A stretch of DNA of 64,000 bases. It comes from Sulfobacillus thermotolerans (GTDB taxonomy: Bacteria; Bacillota; Sulfobacillia; Sulfobacillales; Sulfobacillaceae). This document shows, piece by piece, positions 43,901 to 52,909 of this stretch (within the stretch, counting starts at the first letter, position 1; each line of letters opens with the position of its first letter). Both the position numbers and the translations under genes were made by a program. The DNA lies in assembly GCA_002951815.1 (NCBI GenBank), contig CP019454.1, forward strand, positions 1,116,001 through 1,180,000, in the 5' to 3' direction. Under the pieces are notes generated by a model. It saw only the letters and a list, made by a program, of their open reading frames with translations. It searched no databases and had not been told where the DNA came from.

Positions 43901-44779
43901 TTAAAGGGGCGACGTATGCTTCAGGCGTTTGAGTGGCACGCTGCCTATGAGGATCCCTGCTAAAATGATAGCAACCCCTATCCAACGCCAAATGCTCACC
44001 GTTTCGTTCAACCACACCGCGGACAGTATGACCGCCACGGGTAGCTCCGACGATGCTAACATCCCGGTCAGGGCAGGAGGCAATTGGGGCGCGCTAATAT
44101 ACGTAAAAAGAAGGGGAATGGCTTGACTAAACAGGCCCATCAAGCTTCCCCATACCCAGGTCGAGGGGTCTATGGCCCACTGGAGATTGTGCCAGGGCTG
44201 ATAGGCAATGGCGATAAGAAGGAGTCCAGACGCGAGGGATATTTCAGATCGGTACCAGGGAGAAATTGCGGCGTTTATACGCCCTGAGAGAAGCAAAGTG
44301 AGCGCATACAGCAAGGCGGAAGCCAATCCTAACGCAAAGCCTTCTAAGGATAGGCTTCCCCGGACTATCCCGCCCGCCAAGAATGTGCCAGCGAGAACGG
44401 CTGCAATTCCGTAACGTTGGCACCGGGTGGGCCAGTGATGATGCAAAAGCCCTGATAGCAGTGGGAGCATCCAGGTAAATTGAAAAAGCAGTACAATACC
44501 GATGGATCCCGGAAGAAATGTCAAACTGCGGTAGTAAGTTAACGATACGCCAGCCCCTAATGCGCCAATCGCAATCATCGTGAGATGATCTTGCCAGCGC
44601 GGGATGACCTTGGATGACGTCATGGTCTTTCCAAAATGAAAAATAATAAGGCTGATAGGGTATTGGGCGAGGGTAAGCCATGCGACAGGAACGTCATGGA
44701 CAATCCCTAGTTTAGCTAGGGGCGTGACGAGCCCGTAAGAGATTCCGGCCATCAGCATTAAAATAATATACAAGGGCAT
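43901..44779 (-). CDS. EamA-family drug/metabolite transporter
   Basis: A protein of about 292 residues with ten predicted transmembrane helices arranged as two EamA repeats (about 1-135 and 145-285). Visible landmarks are TPLAKLGIVHDVPVAWLTLAQYPISL, YRSLTFLPGSIGIVLLFQFTWMLPLL and TYISAPQLPPALTGMLASSELPVAVI, the last being the typical second-repeat helix 3-4 region. The substrate cannot be told. The start at 44779 (MPLYIILMLMAG) has AAGGAG 11 bases upstream; an earlier ATG at 44833 adds 18 non-hydrophobic residues. Confidence 0.88.
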   Translation of the reverse strand: MPLYIILMLMAGISYGLVTPLAKLGIVHDVPVAWLTLAQYPISLIIFHFGKTMTSSKVIPRWQDHLTMIAIGALGAGVSLTYYRSLTFLPGSIGIVLLFQFTWMLPLLSGLLHHHWPTRCQRYGIAAVLAGTFLAGGIVRGSLSLEGFALGLASALLYALTLLLSGRINAAISPWYRSEISLASGLLLIAIAYQPWHNLQWAIDPSTWVWGSLMGLFSQAIPLLFTYISAPQLPPALTGMLASSELPVAVILSAVWLNETVSIWRWIGVAIILAGILIGSVPLKRLKHTSPL

Positions 44780-44964
44780 TCCGAACGGGTCTCCTTGGCA
44801 GTGTGCGTAACGGGTTTTCGTGAACCCTAACATTCAGTGCAATCATCTTTGCTGTATTGTATCAGGCTTGTCAACGGGGATGAAGCTTTGACCCCTTTTA
44901 ACGTGCTGTGGCTCTCCGATTCCTTGTTATAATGGAAGGGAATACGAAAGGACGGGAGCGGACA

Positions 44965-46929
44965 ATGGACGGATTAGAACGGGGGCGAGTCCTGTGGACC
45001 CCCTCACCTAACCAAATAGAAAAAGCAAAAGTCACGCAATTCGAAGAATGGTTGAGGGTGCACAAAAATCTCACCTTTTCTCAATACCAAGATTTATGGC
45101 AATGGTCCGTCGACCATTTGGAGGAGTTTTGGGCAGCGGTCTGGGAGTATTTCGGCGTGTTATCCAAGACCCCTTTTTCAAAAATTCTGGAGGGCACGCA
45201 AATGCCCGATATCCAGTGGTTTCCCGGTGCTTACTTGAATTACGCCGAACATAGTTTAAGGCGCCAAGGCGAAGAGCCAGCGATTTTCTATGAAGCGGAA
45301 AATGGTGACCAGCTGACGTGGTCGTGGGATCAATTGCGCACCGAGGTCAGCCGCATTCGCGGTGCCCTAAAGGCTATGGATGTGAGGGTAGGCGACCGCG
45401 TTGCCGGTTACTTGCCAAACATTCCCCAGACGGTGGCCGCTTTTCTGGCATGCGCGAGTTTAGGAGCGATCTGGTCGAGCTGTTCGCCGGATTTTGGTTC
45501 CCAAGCTGTTTTAGATCGCTTTCAGCAAATTGAGCCGAAAATCCTTTTTGCCGTGGATGGATATCGCTATAACGGAAAGGTCCATGACCGGCGTGCGGTG
45601 GTGCGCGCCTTGCAGACGGGATTGCCTACGGTTACCCATACGATTATGGTGCGGCAGACTTTTCGCGACCAATCCTTAGACCATGGTTTGGAGGATTATG
45701 ATCTGCTGGAGTCGTCCGAACCATTGGATTTTGAAGCCGTTGAGGCCAGCAATCCGCTGTGGATTCTTTACTCTTCGGGGACGACAGGATTGCCAAAGCC
45801 CATCGTGCAAGGCCATGGAGGGATCTTGCTCACGCATTTGGCGGCATTGACCTTTCATCTAGACCTTGGACCCGATGATCGATTTATGTGGTTTACCACG
45901 ACAGGATGGATGATGTGGAATATTGTGGTTTCCGGGTTGTTAGTCGGGGCTAGCATTGTTCTGTATGATGGGAATCCGGCGTATCCCCAGGTTGGAAGAT
46001 TATGGCAGATAGCTTCCGAGAAACGCATAACGTTTTTAGGCACGAGCGCCGCCTATATTGGTTTGTGCCAAAAACAAGAGGTCGATGTTCGGTCCTTAGA
46101 CTTATCCATGCTGAGAGCCGTTGGTTCGACCGGGTCTCCTCTGACGCCTGAGATGTTTGAATGGGTTTACCAAAAAGTCTCGACAGACCTGTGGTTAACC
46201 TCGCTCAGTGGAGGAACCGACATCTGCAGTGCGGTGGTGGGTGGGGTGCCGACATTGCCAGTGCGCAGTGGGGAAATCCAGTGTCGCTATTTAGGGGCCC
46301 AAGTCGAAGCGTTTGATGAAGAGGGGCATGCGGTTTATAACGCGGTTGGCGAACTGGTGATAACCCAGCCGCTGCCGTCCATGCCCTTGTTCCTTTGGGG
46401 CGATGATGCCGCAAAAACGCGTTACCGTGCCAGTTATTTTGACATGTTTGCAGGTGTTTGGCGCCATGGTGATTGGATATTGGTGCATGACGATGGTAGC
46501 GTGGTTATTTACGGTCGTTCTGACGCGACGATAAATCGGGGCGGTATCCGCATGGGCACCAGTGAGTTTTATCGCGTGGTAGAGGATGATGACAGGATCT
46601 TAGATAGCCTGGTCGTGGACTTGTCAGCCATGGGGATCGCGAAGGGCTTGATATTAATGGTTGTCGTGCGCCCTGGCGAGCAAGCCAACGAGTCGTTAGC
46701 AGGTGAGATCACGCGACGTTTGCGCGATGCGTTGTCTCCGCGCCATGTGCCGGACCGAATCTTCTTTGTGCCTGCCATTCCTAAAACGCTTAATGGCAAG
46801 AAGATGGAGATTCCTGTTAAGAAGCTGTTGTTGGGCGCTGAGCCCCAAGTAGCATTTAATCCAGGGGCCATGGAGAATCCGTCGATCATCACATATCTGG
46901 TCGAACAAGTCCGGCCGCAGATTGGATAA
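44965..46929 (+). CDS. Acetoacetyl-CoA synthetase
   Basis: A 654-residue AMP-forming ligase activating acetoacetate. The P-loop YSSGTTGLPKPIVQGHGG is near residue 270, TTGWMMWN near 312, and TSLSGGTDICSAVVGG near 412-427, the variant typical of acetoacetate-CoA ligases. The acylation lysine is in PKTLNGKKMEIPVKKL. The N-terminal ACAS domain (YQDLWQWSVDHLEEFWAAVWEYF) is complete. The ATG at 44965 follows AAAGGACGGGAG. Closely related acetyl/propionyl ligases cannot be excluded, but length and motifs favour acetoacetate. Confidence 0.88.
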   Translation: MDGLERGRVLWTPSPNQIEKAKVTQFEEWLRVHKNLTFSQYQDLWQWSVDHLEEFWAAVWEYFGVLSKTPFSKILEGTQMPDIQWFPGAYLNYAEHSLRRQGEEPAIFYEAENGDQLTWSWDQLRTEVSRIRGALKAMDVRVGDRVAGYLPNIPQTVAAFLACASLGAIWSSCSPDFGSQAVLDRFQQIEPKILFAVDGYRYNGKVHDRRAVVRALQTGLPTVTHTIMVRQTFRDQSLDHGLEDYDLLESSEPLDFEAVEASNPLWILYSSGTTGLPKPIVQGHGGILLTHLAALTFHLDLGPDDRFMWFTTTGWMMWNIVVSGLLVGASIVLYDGNPAYPQVGRLWQIASEKRITFLGTSAAYIGLCQKQEVDVRSLDLSMLRAVGSTGSPLTPEMFEWVYQKVSTDLWLTSLSGGTDICSAVVGGVPTLPVRSGEIQCRYLGAQVEAFDEEGHAVYNAVGELVITQPLPSMPLFLWGDDAAKTRYRASYFDMFAGVWRHGDWILVHDDGSVVIYGRSDATINRGGIRMGTSEFYRVVEDDDRILDSLVVDLSAMGIAKGLILMVVVRPGEQANESLAGEITRRLRDALSPRHVPDRIFFVPAIPKTLNGKKMEIPVKKLLLGAEPQVAFNPGAMENPSIITYLVEQVRPQIG

Positions 46930-47107
46930 TTTAAGAATTGCCGGGAATGGCTGCATAGAGTGATAGACAAATGGCAAAGATACCCTGCGATAACAAGAGG
47001 TCCTAAGTGGCACAAGATTTGACGCCAATTTTCGAGCCGTTTTGTGATAGACTGGCGGAAGTGAAGTGCTGCGTCTACTGGCTTATCGTAAGGAGTGATT
47101 GGCACAA

Positions 47108-48124
47108 ATGTCAGCGAAGCAATATCAATTCATCCCCCCTTCACGGTCGATAAAGTGGTTGGGTGTCATTGCGACTATTGGGATGTATATCGTGAACATG
47201 GTCGGATTTCTGGACACGCAGACAGGATCGGCATTGGGATGTGGGCCAGATTGGCCACTATGTAATGGACAAGTCATCCCGAATCTACGTAACATTCATG
47301 TGCTGATCGAGTTTGGCCACCGCGTACTCGTAGGGGGATTTGCTCTGATCGCGACAATTTTTATGATCTGGGCGCTGGTGCGGTATGGAAAGTGGATCGA
47401 GGTTAAAGTTTTTGCGTTAGTGGGAATTGGATTCATCGTCGTTCAATCGGCACTCGGGGCGCTTGCAGTGGTGTTTGTGAATCCACCACCTGTGCTGGCT
47501 TTACATCTTGGTTTCGGGTTGTTGGCCATGGTGGGAGTTGGGTTGCTGACGGTATTTCTCTTTCAATTGGATGCCCAAATAAAAGGGCGCAATGCGGGTA
47601 TTGCTTTTCGGCGCCACACATCGTCAGCGACAAAGAAATGGGTTTGGGGTACGTGGATTTATACCTATTTGGCGATCTATTGGGGTTCATATGTGGCATT
47701 TCGTGGAGCGGGAGAAGCCTGCCCGTCATGGCCGTTGTGTAATGGAAAAGTTTTCCCAGGATTTTCTGGATTGGTGGGACTGGATTTTATTCACCGGTTA
47801 GCAGCGGTAGGCTTGGCGATATTAAGTGCTGGGTTACTGTGGCATTTGCGACAGTATAAAACGTCACGCCCAGATCTTTATCGTGGTGCGTTTTGGCTGT
47901 TTTGGGCGGTTATAGCTCAAATTGTGACGGGAGCGAACTTAGCGCTAAGTCATGTAGCGACGGGACCGTATCTTTTGCATATCGCAACGCTCATGTTGTT
48001 GTTTGCCGATATTAGTTATTTGGTCCTACAAGTGGTTCCCGCGGAGCCGTTAGACGAACCGGCCAAAAAGCAGAGTTCTGACGTGCCGTGGCCACAAGCC
48101 CAGGCGCATAACCCGCAAGCCTAA
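47108..48124 (+). CDS. ctaA: Heme A synthase (CtaA/COX15 family)
   Basis: A protein of about 338 residues with eight transmembrane helices. It converts heme O to heme A for aa3-type oxidases. The extracytoplasmic cysteine pair is in the first half (CGPDWPLCNG), and a second CPSWPLCNG pair lies in the second half. The conserved His residues follow in IEFGHRVLVGG and LDFIHRLAAVG, the paired-repeat layout of CtaA. The ATG at 47108 or a TTG nine bases upstream serves as start, with AAGGAG nearby. No cox/ctaB gene is in the window. Its TAA overlaps the stop of the convergent sigma gene. Confidence 0.9.
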   Translation: MSAKQYQFIPPSRSIKWLGVIATIGMYIVNMVGFLDTQTGSALGCGPDWPLCNGQVIPNLRNIHVLIEFGHRVLVGGFALIATIFMIWALVRYGKWIEVKVFALVGIGFIVVQSALGALAVVFVNPPPVLALHLGFGLLAMVGVGLLTVFLFQLDAQIKGRNAGIAFRRHTSSATKKWVWGTWIYTYLAIYWGSYVAFRGAGEACPSWPLCNGKVFPGFSGLVGLDFIHRLAAVGLAILSAGLLWHLRQYKTSRPDLYRGAFWLFWAVIAQIVTGANLALSHVATGPYLLHIATLMLLFADISYLVLQVVPAEPLDEPAKKQSSDVPWPQAQAHNPQA

Positions 48125-48145
48125 ACATGGCTGCGGGTTATTTTT
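48109..48145. terminator. Shared terminator spanning the ctaA and sigma-factor stop codons
   Basis: TAACCCGCAAGCC (48109-48121) pairs with GGCTGCGGGTTA (48129-48140) with one bulged A, then TTTTT. Both convergent stop codons fall in the stem-loop: the end of ctaA forms the left arm and the end of the sigma gene the right arm. Confidence 0.75.
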
Positions 48146-48729
48146 AATTTGCGGCGGATGCGCTGCAGCGCATTGTCGATAGTTTTGCGTGGTCGCCGCA
48201 CGGATTGGCTGATCTCTTCATAACTTTTGCCTTGCCGTCTCGCATTAAAGACAGCGTTTTCGAGGGGCGAGAGCTTCTTACCCAGTTCATCCACCAATTG
48301 TCGGGATGCCTCACGGTCGATGACGTCGGCTTCAGGTGATGGATGGGGATGGGCTGCCAACACATCCCACCACGTGTTGTCGTGCAGGGGTTGGTCTAAC
48401 GACCATGCGCCATTAAGGATTTGATGTTTGGCCCGCGTCGCTCCTACGACTGCCGACACGATTTGTCGACTAACACACAGCTTTGCAAATCCGGCAAAAT
48501 AGCCATGACGCTCATCGTCGAAGTGCTGGATAGCGCGCCAAAAGCCGATCCACCCCTCTTGGATAACGTCCTCAGGCTCGGCTCCGGGTAGGAAATAGCG
48601 ACTAGCTGTAGCTTTTATTAATGAGGCGTAGCGACTCATGAGTTGGGCGATAGCTTCTTCTTGGCCATCTTTGGCGCGGGCGATTAACCAAAACTCATCA
48701 TGATGTTCGTCTGTATGCTGAACCGAAAT
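48121..48729 (-). CDS. SigH-like RNA polymerase sigma factor with an ATT start
   Basis: A sigma-70-type protein of about 202 residues. Region 2 reads ARAKDGQEEAIAQLMSRY, then FLPGAEPEDVIQEGWIGFWRAIQHF and FAKLCVSRQIVSAV. Region 4 is LSPLENAVFNARRQGKSYEEISQSVRR with KTIDNALQRIRRKL, the SigH/SigI-like type. The first in-frame ATG (48639) would cut away the first helix of region 2. In-frame codons continue upstream to 48799 without ATG, GTG or TTG. The best start is ATT at 48729-48727, six bases after GGGAGGAG. No anti-sigma gene is adjacent. It is convergent with ctaA. Confidence 0.8.
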   Translation of the reverse strand: MSVQHTDEHHDEFWLIARAKDGQEEAIAQLMSRYASLIKATASRYFLPGAEPEDVIQEGWIGFWRAIQHFDDERHGYFAGFAKLCVSRQIVSAVVGATRAKHQILNGAWSLDQPLHDNTWWDVLAAHPHPSPEADVIDREASRQLVDELGKKLSPLENAVFNARRQGKSYEEISQSVRRPRKTIDNALQRIRRKLKITRSHV

Positions 48730-48774
48730 CCGGATCTCCTCCCTAATCGTGCTGTGCGAAGATCTCCTTTGGTG

Positions 48775-48780
48775 ATTATA
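48775..48780 (-). promoter_or_regulatory. -10 element of the sigma-factor gene
   Basis: A perfect TATAAT (minus strand) sits 46 bp upstream of the proposed ATT start. The -35 is weak (TTTAAG at 17 bp). The predicted 5' leader of about 40 bases contains the GGGAGGAG ribosome site. Confidence 0.45.
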
Positions 48781-48942
48781 CCGTCCAATGGATGGCGCTT
48801 AAACTGTGGTTTTTCGGGTTCTGGGAGAAATGCGGCGCGCATTCAAGCTGATCGTCGGCTTTTCGAGCATCTTCTCGTTTTACGACGTGCTATGATAGAC
48901 GGAGTAAACAACGAAAGCCTTGAGGCGCAGGGGGATAGGAAT

Positions 48943-50358
48943 GTGGTTCAAAATGGTGTGCAGTATATCATTCGCTTAATCATGCAACGAGATGGTTTGC
49001 CATTCCGGCACGTGGTCGAACTTGTCGACGATTTAGGTGGAGACATCATCGCATGGGACTTAGTTCGAGCGGAAGACCAAAAAACGATCCGTGATTTGAC
49101 TGTGTTGATGCCGACAGCGGCACAGCTAAAAGGTCTCACTGAACAGTTATCCCAGCTAGAGGGTGTCGCGGTAGAGAATGTCTCAGACCGTACATTTTTA
49201 ATGCATTTGGGTGGAAAAATTGAGATCAAGCCACGTGTGCAAATCAAGACGCGCGCTGATTTGTCACATGTCTATACGCCCGGTGTGGCGCGTGTGGTTG
49301 AAGCCATCGCCGAAGATCCCAGTAAAGCGTTTCAGTTGACAATGAAGCGCAACACGGTGGCCATTGTGACAGACGGTTCGGCCATTTTGGGCCTGGGTAA
49401 TTTGGGCCCGAAAGCCGCTTTGCCCGTCATGGAAGGAAAATCGGTGCTCTTTAAGTGGCTGGGGAACGTCGATGCCGTGCCCATTTGCTTGGACACGACC
49501 GATACGGATGCCATTGTGGAGACAGTTGTGCGCATTGCTCCCGCCTTTGGGGGGATCAACCTTGAAGACATCTCGGCTCCGCGGTGTTTTGAAATTGAAC
49601 GGCGATTGCAGGAACGCTTGGACATTCCGGTCTTTCATGACGACCAGCACGGAACGGCTACGGTTATTTTAGCGGGTTTAATCAATGCTGCGAAGGTTGT
49701 TAATAAACCTTTGACGTCGATGCGGGTTGTGATTGCGGGGATTGGCGCGGCGGGTACAGCGACTACGGAATTGCTGTTACATATGGGGGTGAAGGATATT
49801 GTAGGGTACGACAAGGAAGGTGCAATTGTTGCCGGTCAGTCGTATCCCAATCATCCTCAATGGCAAGAATATGCGCGCAAAACCAATCCCCATAAACGCA
49901 CGGGGACCTTGCGTGAACTCTTGCGGGGTGCCGATGTGTTTATTGGGGTGTCGGCGGGAAATTTGCTGACTCCGGATGATATTAAAGAAATGGCGCGCGA
50001 TGCTATTTTATTTGTGATGGCTAATCCCACGCCAGAGATTCAACCCGAGGTGGCCCAAGCGTATGCTCGGGTGGTCGCTACGGGACGCTCAGATTACCCC
50101 AATCAGATTAATAATGTGCTATGTTTTCCTGGCCTGTTTCGGGGTGTTTTAGATTCTCGGGCGCGAACTGTGACCATGGGAATGAAGGTTGCGGCGGCCG
50201 AAGCGTTAGCCGCGGTGGTGAAACCGGAAGAACTGGGACCCGAATATATTATTCCCAGCGTGTTCAACCGCAACGTGGTGGACAAAATTGCCGAAGCAGT
50301 CAGTTTAGCCGCTGAAAAGGATAATGTGGCGCGGCGTTCGTCAGGAGCTCGCATCTAA
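48943..50358 (+). CDS. Malic enzyme with N-terminal ACT domain
   Basis: A 471-residue oxidative decarboxylase turning malate into pyruvate and CO2. An ACT regulatory domain occupies about residues 5-80 (VQYIIRLIMQRDGLPFRHVVELVDDLGGDI). The malic core has YTPGVARV, SAILGLGNLGPKAALPVMEGKSVLFK, the metal-binding EDISAPRCFEIERRL and HDDQHGTA, and the NAD(P) loop IAGIGAAGTAT. The GTG at 48943 has AGGGGGATAGGA upstream and starts at the ACT domain; the open frame back to 48700 covers the divergent sigma promoter and is not coding. Its end overlaps the HD gene by 18 bp. Confidence 0.92.
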   Translation: MVQNGVQYIIRLIMQRDGLPFRHVVELVDDLGGDIIAWDLVRAEDQKTIRDLTVLMPTAAQLKGLTEQLSQLEGVAVENVSDRTFLMHLGGKIEIKPRVQIKTRADLSHVYTPGVARVVEAIAEDPSKAFQLTMKRNTVAIVTDGSAILGLGNLGPKAALPVMEGKSVLFKWLGNVDAVPICLDTTDTDAIVETVVRIAPAFGGINLEDISAPRCFEIERRLQERLDIPVFHDDQHGTATVILAGLINAAKVVNKPLTSMRVVIAGIGAAGTATTELLLHMGVKDIVGYDKEGAIVAGQSYPNHPQWQEYARKTNPHKRTGTLRELLRGADVFIGVSAGNLLTPDDIKEMARDAILFVMANPTPEIQPEVAQAYARVVATGRSDYPNQINNVLCFPGLFRGVLDSRARTVTMGMKVAAAEALAAVVKPEELGPEYIIPSVFNRNVVDKIAEAVSLAAEKDNVARRSSGARI

Positions 50359-50889
50359 GCGCTTGATTTTTAGAGAACGGTGAAAAGCGTGCCGGAAACC
50401 GTCAGCCTTTTTCTCCATGAGATGGCTGTAATCCGCATCTTCTAAATGCCGGACTGTAATCACGACATTTTTATCAGAGCACGTTACCTGTTCAATGGTC
50501 ACCAATTGTTGGTGGGCGCGGTCAAGGCCGTCGGCGATTCGGAGAATTGATACAAGGGGTCCAAGGCCTGGAATGCTTGCCAGGTATTGGGCCTTTTTGT
50601 TCGTTAAGGGTTTGCGGTGAAAATACGCGAGGTCGCTCACCCACTGGCGGCTTATAGGCCGCCACGATTGGGTCTCATACGTATAGGTTAGGATCCACCG
50701 GCTATGTCGATGGTGCTTGGGTTTGGCAATGAAATACCCGATATCGTGCAAAAGCGCTGCCGTTTCAAGATAGTCTCGCCATGGTTCCGTGGGCGGCAAG
50801 TCTAGGCATGTTTGTAGATGGTCAAATAGCGTCAACGACAATTGGGCGACGTGTATCGCGTGCGGCACGCCAACTGCATAACGTTTCAT
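50341..50889 (-). CDS. Stand-alone HD-domain protein of the Ppx/GppA C-terminal type
   Basis: A 182-residue metal-dependent phosphohydrolase-like domain. The HD motif is at about residues 49-50 (ALLHDIGYFI), with His preceding in HAIHVAQLSLTLFD. HHRHSRWIL, YFHRK and ILRIADGLDRAHQQLV follow. This order is that of the HD domain fused to exopolyphosphatases, here as a separate protein. Metal ligands look intact, so it may hydrolyse phosphate esters or a nucleotide signal. It is the last gene of a minus-strand group after two kinase-like genes and the Ppx/GppA gene. Start ATG 50889 has GGAAG upstream. Confidence 0.75.
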   Translation of the reverse strand: MKRYAVGVPHAIHVAQLSLTLFDHLQTCLDLPPTEPWRDYLETAALLHDIGYFIAKPKHHRHSRWILTYTYETQSWRPISRQWVSDLAYFHRKPLTNKKAQYLASIPGLGPLVSILRIADGLDRAHQQLVTIEQVTCSDKNVVITVRHLEDADYSHLMEKKADGFRHAFHRSLKIKRLDASS

Positions 50890-50906
50890 CAGGGCTTCCG
50901 TATGCT

Positions 50907-51590
50907 CTAAGATGGCAATCCCTCACTTTCGGCTTCAATGCGGTGGATGATGCGAGCCATCTGATCCAAATTTTTAATGTCCTCGACCACATGCCAGGGC
51001 AGTTGTTGCCGCAACGGGGCTAAGAGGATTTGGATCTGTTCTTGAAACGCGATAAATCCGGAGAGTTGACTTCGACCTCCTACAGATTCCAATGGGTCTA
51101 ACGCTTCGGCCCCCGCGAGCTTTCGCCGCGCAGCGGTTAACGGGGTAGCAGCAGGTTCTATGACCAGATCGGGTTGTAAAGCAAACCCGAGGCTGGTCGT
51201 CACCCAATTTTTATCGAGGCCTTGAGCGGTAGCTCGGGCGTAAAGACTAATCCAAGACCTGTCAGAGATGACGATATATCCCGCCCGCAGATGCGGCAAA
51301 ATGACTTCATGCATCACGATGGCAAGAAAACTGGCATAGAGCAAATGGCGGCTAGTGTCCCCAACGCGTCGATCATGTTTATTCAAGGTATTTTGAGTCT
51401 GCGACTTTTTGCTGGGAAAAGGTCCTGTTACCACAGAGGGGTAGCCATGGGACTGCAATTGGCGATGGAGTTCATTAGCCAAGGTGGTACGTCCCGAACC
51501 GTCTAAACCATCCACCCCAACATATAAGCCCGGGTAATATGTGTCAACATATGGCCATTGAGGTGCTACAGTGCGTACCGGTCTACCCAT
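50907..51590 (-). CDS. Thymidylate kinase-like protein B
   Basis: A 227-residue P-loop nucleotide/nucleoside kinase-like protein. Walker A is GLDGSGRTTLANEL (about 27-40), with Arg in place of the usual Lys in GKT. The DR motif of thymidylate kinases is present as VISDRSWISLYARATAQGLD, but the usual AYQGxGR substrate segment is degenerate. It is about 20 residues longer than TMK. The SD (AAGGAG) lies inside the end of the upstream paralog, 10 bases before the ATG, so the two are coupled. The Lys-to-Arg change raises doubt about catalysis. Confidence 0.75.
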   Translation of the reverse strand: MGRPVRTVAPQWPYVDTYYPGLYVGVDGLDGSGRTTLANELHRQLQSHGYPSVVTGPFPSKKSQTQNTLNKHDRRVGDTSRHLLYASFLAIVMHEVILPHLRAGYIVISDRSWISLYARATAQGLDKNWVTTSLGFALQPDLVIEPAATPLTAARRKLAGAEALDPLESVGGRSQLSGFIAFQEQIQILLAPLRQQLPWHVVEDIKNLDQMARIIHRIEAESEGLPS

Positions 51591-51592
51591 GT

Positions 51593-52330
51593 TTAAAAAT
51601 CTCCTTTTTTAATTGAGGTGATAGACGACGTGGTGTCATCGGCTGGGGCTTGAAAGAAATCAGACTGTTGCCAATAGGATTCGAGAATAGGCCGCAACCA
51701 CTGTCGTAACACTTTCTGTTGATCGGTAATCGATAAGGTGGCATCAAACAATTGAAGAATACCTTGGTCCGCCAAGGCGAGATATGCTTGCCGCATTTTT
51801 TCTTGGAACCACAAAAAGCTGGCCCATCTATCATGCAACCCGCTAATATCTTGGCCGCTCTCGTAATATTTCAATTCGCGGGCGGCGTGTTTGATGCGTG
51901 AAATGGCCACATCAGGAGGGGCCGAAAAATAAATCGCCAAGTCGGGCTCGCGAACACCTTGGTACAGGGATTGGACCCAAGGCAAGTCAAGCCCTCGAAC
52001 GGTATCACGGACCCATGCCGTATAGACCCAGCGGTCCGCTAGGACCACATAGCCGGCCTCAAGACGGGGAAGGATGAGGCGATGATATCGGTCATAAAAG
52101 TCGCTCGCGTGGAGGAGACTGAACGCTGCAGGACTTAACCACTCTTTCTTTTTGACATGGCGCATGATGGGTTTGATAAAGGATGAACTATTCCAAGCAG
52201 TACGGTAAACGGGGATGCCTTGAGCAGTCAGCCAACTATCTAGGAGGCTCATTGCTGTGCTTTTTCCTGACCCATCGGTACCTTCCGCGACAATTAAGTG
52301 GCCGCGAAAGGCATTGTGATCCATTGTCAA
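51593..52330 (-). CDS. Thymidylate kinase-like protein A
   Basis: A 245-residue P-loop protein. Walker A is intact (GTDGSGKST, about 17-25), with the DR motif VLADRWVYTAWVRDTVRGLD near 95-113, and a C-terminal helical part with RIKHAARELKYYESG acting as a LID-like arginine segment. It resembles bacterial dTMP kinases but lacks the typical DRYxxSS-AYQG substrate motif, so the substrate may differ. The start is TTG at 52330 with AGGAG 10 bases upstream, or an ATG six bases later. It precedes paralog B by 2 bp. Confidence 0.78.
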   Translation of the reverse strand: MTMDHNAFRGHLIVAEGTDGSGKSTAMSLLDSWLTAQGIPVYRTAWNSSSFIKPIMRHVKKKEWLSPAAFSLLHASDFYDRYHRLILPRLEAGYVVLADRWVYTAWVRDTVRGLDLPWVQSLYQGVREPDLAIYFSAPPDVAISRIKHAARELKYYESGQDISGLHDRWASFLWFQEKMRQAYLALADQGILQLFDATLSITDQQKVLRQWLRPILESYWQQSDFFQAPADDTTSSITSIKKGDF

Positions 52331-52543
52331 CGTGCTGTCACTCCTACCTCAATGTTTTGTCTTGTTTTCTTACCGTCGTACCGTATTTCAAGGTCTTTCA
52401 CTTCGGTTCCCTCTTAAGCGGTCTTCCTTTGCCGTTATCACGTGAGCAAACCCTATCATGTCTCTCAGGGTCTAGGTCCGGCCAATCCTTCGTTCCGCTT
52501 GACATGCGGTATGGAAGACGTGGGAGCCGGATTTAATTGAGGG

Positions 52544-52799
52544 TCATTTCACTGAGTGAAAGCCCAAGAGGAGTAACACGACTTCCCACACCTGAGACAG
52601 AACCGAAGCCAATCCATCTTTACGCGGCGGCCGACACCATACCGATGCGCACGGCCTTGCATTCCGCTCGAGTGTTGGCAAACTGAAAGGGTTTGCCCGC
52701 GGGCCGCTCGTTTGTGTCCAGCCATTGCACATAATGCGAGTCCTTCGCTGTGTCGATGCCACCCACCCCCAGTAGTTGATGTCCCCGCTTAGCCATCAT
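52544..52799 (-). pseudogene. Decayed IS110-type transposase N-terminus
   Basis: Reading the minus strand from an ATG at 52799, the frame gives a RuvC-like beginning of IS110-family transposases (GIDTAKDSHYVQWLD, then KPFQFANTRAECKAV and IGM), ended by TAA after about 60 codons. In a shifted frame the expected continuation (EVVLLLLGFHSVK, compare the family's EVVLVNP-HVK) carries on to 52544. A frameshift and loss of everything downstream make it a remnant. It lies between the Ppx/GppA gene and the kinase-like pair. The adjoining 52331-52543 holds no gene that could be recognised. Confidence 0.6.
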
Positions 52800-52909
52800 C
52801 TGTGCCGCCCTGAATGTGGTTGTTGTCTCTTCACTCCAACCCTATCAGAGAAGCCTTTCTTTATTCAAACCCTAAATCGCTCCGGACACTTTATTACAGG
52901 ATCTTAACT

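Noticed and set aside
48700-48942. N-terminal extension of malic enzyme
   Set aside because: The frame is open but covers the divergent sigma-factor leader and promoter, shows no domain, and a GTG with good SD lies at the ACT domain.
52183-52536. Plus-strand frame opposite the kinase gene, and group II intron-like bases near 52515-52535
   Set aside because: The frame is mostly antisense to kinase A. The GGAGCCGGAT piece recalls intron domain V but the rest of the fold is absent.
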